In this document: piece by piece, positions 4,929-5,993 of the stretch
Position numbering within the stretch: position 1 is the first letter of the stretch
Layout: the number at the start of each line of letters is the position of its first letter
Origin: RGIG1995 sp045126815
GTDB lineage: Bacteria; Bacillota; Clostridia; Oscillospirales; CAG-272
Direction of reading: 5' to 3'
Assembly: GCA_045126815.1 (NCBI GenBank)
Contig: JBGVPD010000034.1
Location: 1-5,993, forward strand
Length of the DNA stretch: 5,993 nucleotides
Made by a program: the position numbers and the translations under genes
The notes under the pieces: model-generated
The model's input: the letters and a program-made list of their open reading frames with translations, nothing else
Database searches by the model: none
Told to the model about the DNA's origin: nothing

Positions 4929-5993
4929 TTCCTATGAAAAATGTCGTAAAATTGTTTCAATGCATTCAATATAGGAGTTGAAAATATGAGAACTTACACC
5001 CAAGAAGAAAAACAAGCGGTTATTGACCGTGTTATATCCGGTGAGCTTTCTACGAGTATCCTTGTAGACACCGGTATACCAAAAAGTACATTTTATGGCT
5101 GGGTGCGTGCTTACCGTGACGAACTGGAAGCGGGCAAACGCAAAGAGGTCAATGTCCGCAATTTTCATTTGCTCGAAAACAAAGTCGCACGCTTAGAAAG
5201 TATTGTCGAAATTCTCAAATCTGCAACCTGTACGCCGAAGTCACCATTAAAGCAGAGGTTGTATGCCGCCGAGCAACTTTACGGAAAATACAACGTGCAC
5301 GTGATCTGCGATGCATTTGACATTCCGCGAGGAACGTTTTATAACCACGTTCTCCGCAACAAGAAAGACAACACGTGGTATGCGAAACGTCGGGAGGAAC
5401 TACGGCTTCGCATACAGGAGATCTACGACGAAAGCAATCAGATCTTCGGTGCCGCTAAAATTGCGGCAGTTATGAAAAGCGAAGGATTCAAAGTCAGTAA
5501 CGAAATGGTACGCACGCTTATGCGTGATATGGGATTGGTCAGCATTCGTCAGTCAGCAAAGAAACTATACGAGGACGAAGGCCGCAAATACAAAAACCAC
5601 CTTAACCAAGAGTTTGACACGTGCAAGCCGAACGAAGTGTGGGTTAGTGATGTTACTTATTTCAAATACGGTGAAAACGCTTATTATATTTGCGTAATCA
5701 TCGATCTGTTCTCCCGTATGGTCGTAGGTTATAAAATTGGAAAGACCAACAGCACGCAGCTTGTAAAATCGACTTTTCAAATCGCCTATAAAGCACGTCA
5801 GCCAGATTCAAGTTTAATTTTCCATACCGACCGAGGCGGCAACTATCGTTCCAAGACGATGAACGACTATATGCGGTCGCTACACATCACGCACTCTTTT
5901 TCACGTGCGCACGTGCCGTATGACAATTCTGTAATGGAATCGTTCTTTGCTTCTTTGAAACGTGAGGAACTGTATCGCACGAAATACCGTTCG
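4929..5993 (+). mobile_element. IS3-family insertion sequence, right end outside the window
   Basis: Defined by the transposase at 4986. The left boundary lies somewhere in 4929-4985: TG dinucleotides at 4935 or 4942 are candidate ends, since IS3 elements start 5'-TG, but without the right inverted repeat or the target duplication it cannot be placed. The coding part is visibly richer in G and C than the neighbouring host genes, in keeping with recent arrival. Confidence 0.75.
4986..5993 (+). CDS. IS3-family transposase, single-frame OrfAB type, C terminus off the right edge
   Basis: 336 residues in one uninterrupted frame; AGGAG (4973-4977) lies 8 bases before the ATG. Domains in order: an N-terminal helix-turn-helix (about 5-41, with SGELSTSILVDTGIPKSTFYGW), a leucine-rich coiled coil (about 60-78, LLENKVARLESIVEIL), a second HTH (about 100-122, ICDAFDIPRGTFYNHV), a helical linker, then the rve/DDE integrase domain from about 215. 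Catalytic residues are Asp222 (WVSDVTYF), Asp282 (HTDRGGNY) and Glu318 (NSVMESFFASLK), with 35 residues between the second Asp and the Glu, the classic IS3 D,D(35)E spacing. It cuts and joins DNA at the element ends during transposition. Most IS3 elements split this protein into OrfA and OrfB joined by a -1 frameshift; here no frame change is needed. Judged against usual OrfAB lengths, a few dozen C-terminal residues are missing past the window edge. It is divergent from the operon at 3171-4819. Confidence 0.92.
   Translation, partial: MRTYTQEEKQAVIDRVISGELSTSILVDTGIPKSTFYGWVRAYRDELEAGKRKEVNVRNFHLLENKVARLESIVEILKSATCTPKSPLKQRLYAAEQLYGKYNVHVICDAFDIPRGTFYNHVLRNKKDNTWYAKRREELRLRIQEIYDESNQIFGAAKIAAVMKSEGFKVSNEMVRTLMRDMGLVSIRQSAKKLYEDEGRKYKNHLNQEFDTCKPNEVWVSDVTYFKYGENAYYICVIIDLFSRMVVGYKIGKTNSTQLVKSTFQIAYKARQPDSSLIFHTDRGGNYRSKTMNDYMRSLHITHSFSRAHVPYDNSVMESFFASLKREELYRTKYRS

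Noticed and set aside
4932..5168. Minus-strand open frame of 78 codons, and a similar one at 5565-5780
   Set aside because: Both lie antisense to, or overlap, the clear IS3 transposase and have no family features.

Overview
The window looks like the chromosome of a low-GC Gram-positive bacterium, probably an anaerobic Clostridia-type Bacillota. The evidence is AT-rich DNA, strong AGGAGG-type ribosome sites about 7 bases from the start codon, vegetative promoters with 17-base spacers, and U-tailed hairpin terminators. The species cannot be named from the sequence. Every host gene is on the minus strand. Only an insertion sequence at the right edge is on the plus strand.

Left part (1-2110): the N-terminal part of a multi-pass GT-C-type membrane glycosyltransferase runs off the left edge. 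Upstream of it, with its own promoter and terminator, lies a compact cytoplasmic GH37 (trehalase-family) glycosidase. It keeps the expected catalytic acid and base but has lost several trehalase signature residues, so its substrate is open.

Middle part (2080-3160): a two-helix membrane protein of unknown function is a stand-alone unit with its own promoter and terminator. Upstream of it is a 378-base gap without a protein gene. This gap holds the 3' end of a tRNA without its 5' half, an unusual pair of antiparallel arrays of 7-base units, and a strong, probably bidirectional terminator that contains further copies of a short sequence found between the arrays.

Right part (3163-5993): two genes form a likely operon behind one good promoter. 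Each encodes a protein with a single N-terminal membrane anchor, predicted cytoplasmic helical domains and a similar Y-x-[ED]-L-Y-S motif. Neither has a recognisable enzymatic domain. Their anchored architecture and mobile-DNA setting fit an accessory, possibly defence-type module, but that role is inference. A 13-base direct repeat brackets the second gene. An IS3-family element lies next to the operon promoter. Its transposase reads as one unbroken frame through HTH, coiled coil and D,D(35)E domain, and runs off the right edge.

The best candidates for something undescribed are the two-gene anchored operon, the antiparallel heptamer element and the altered GH37 enzyme.
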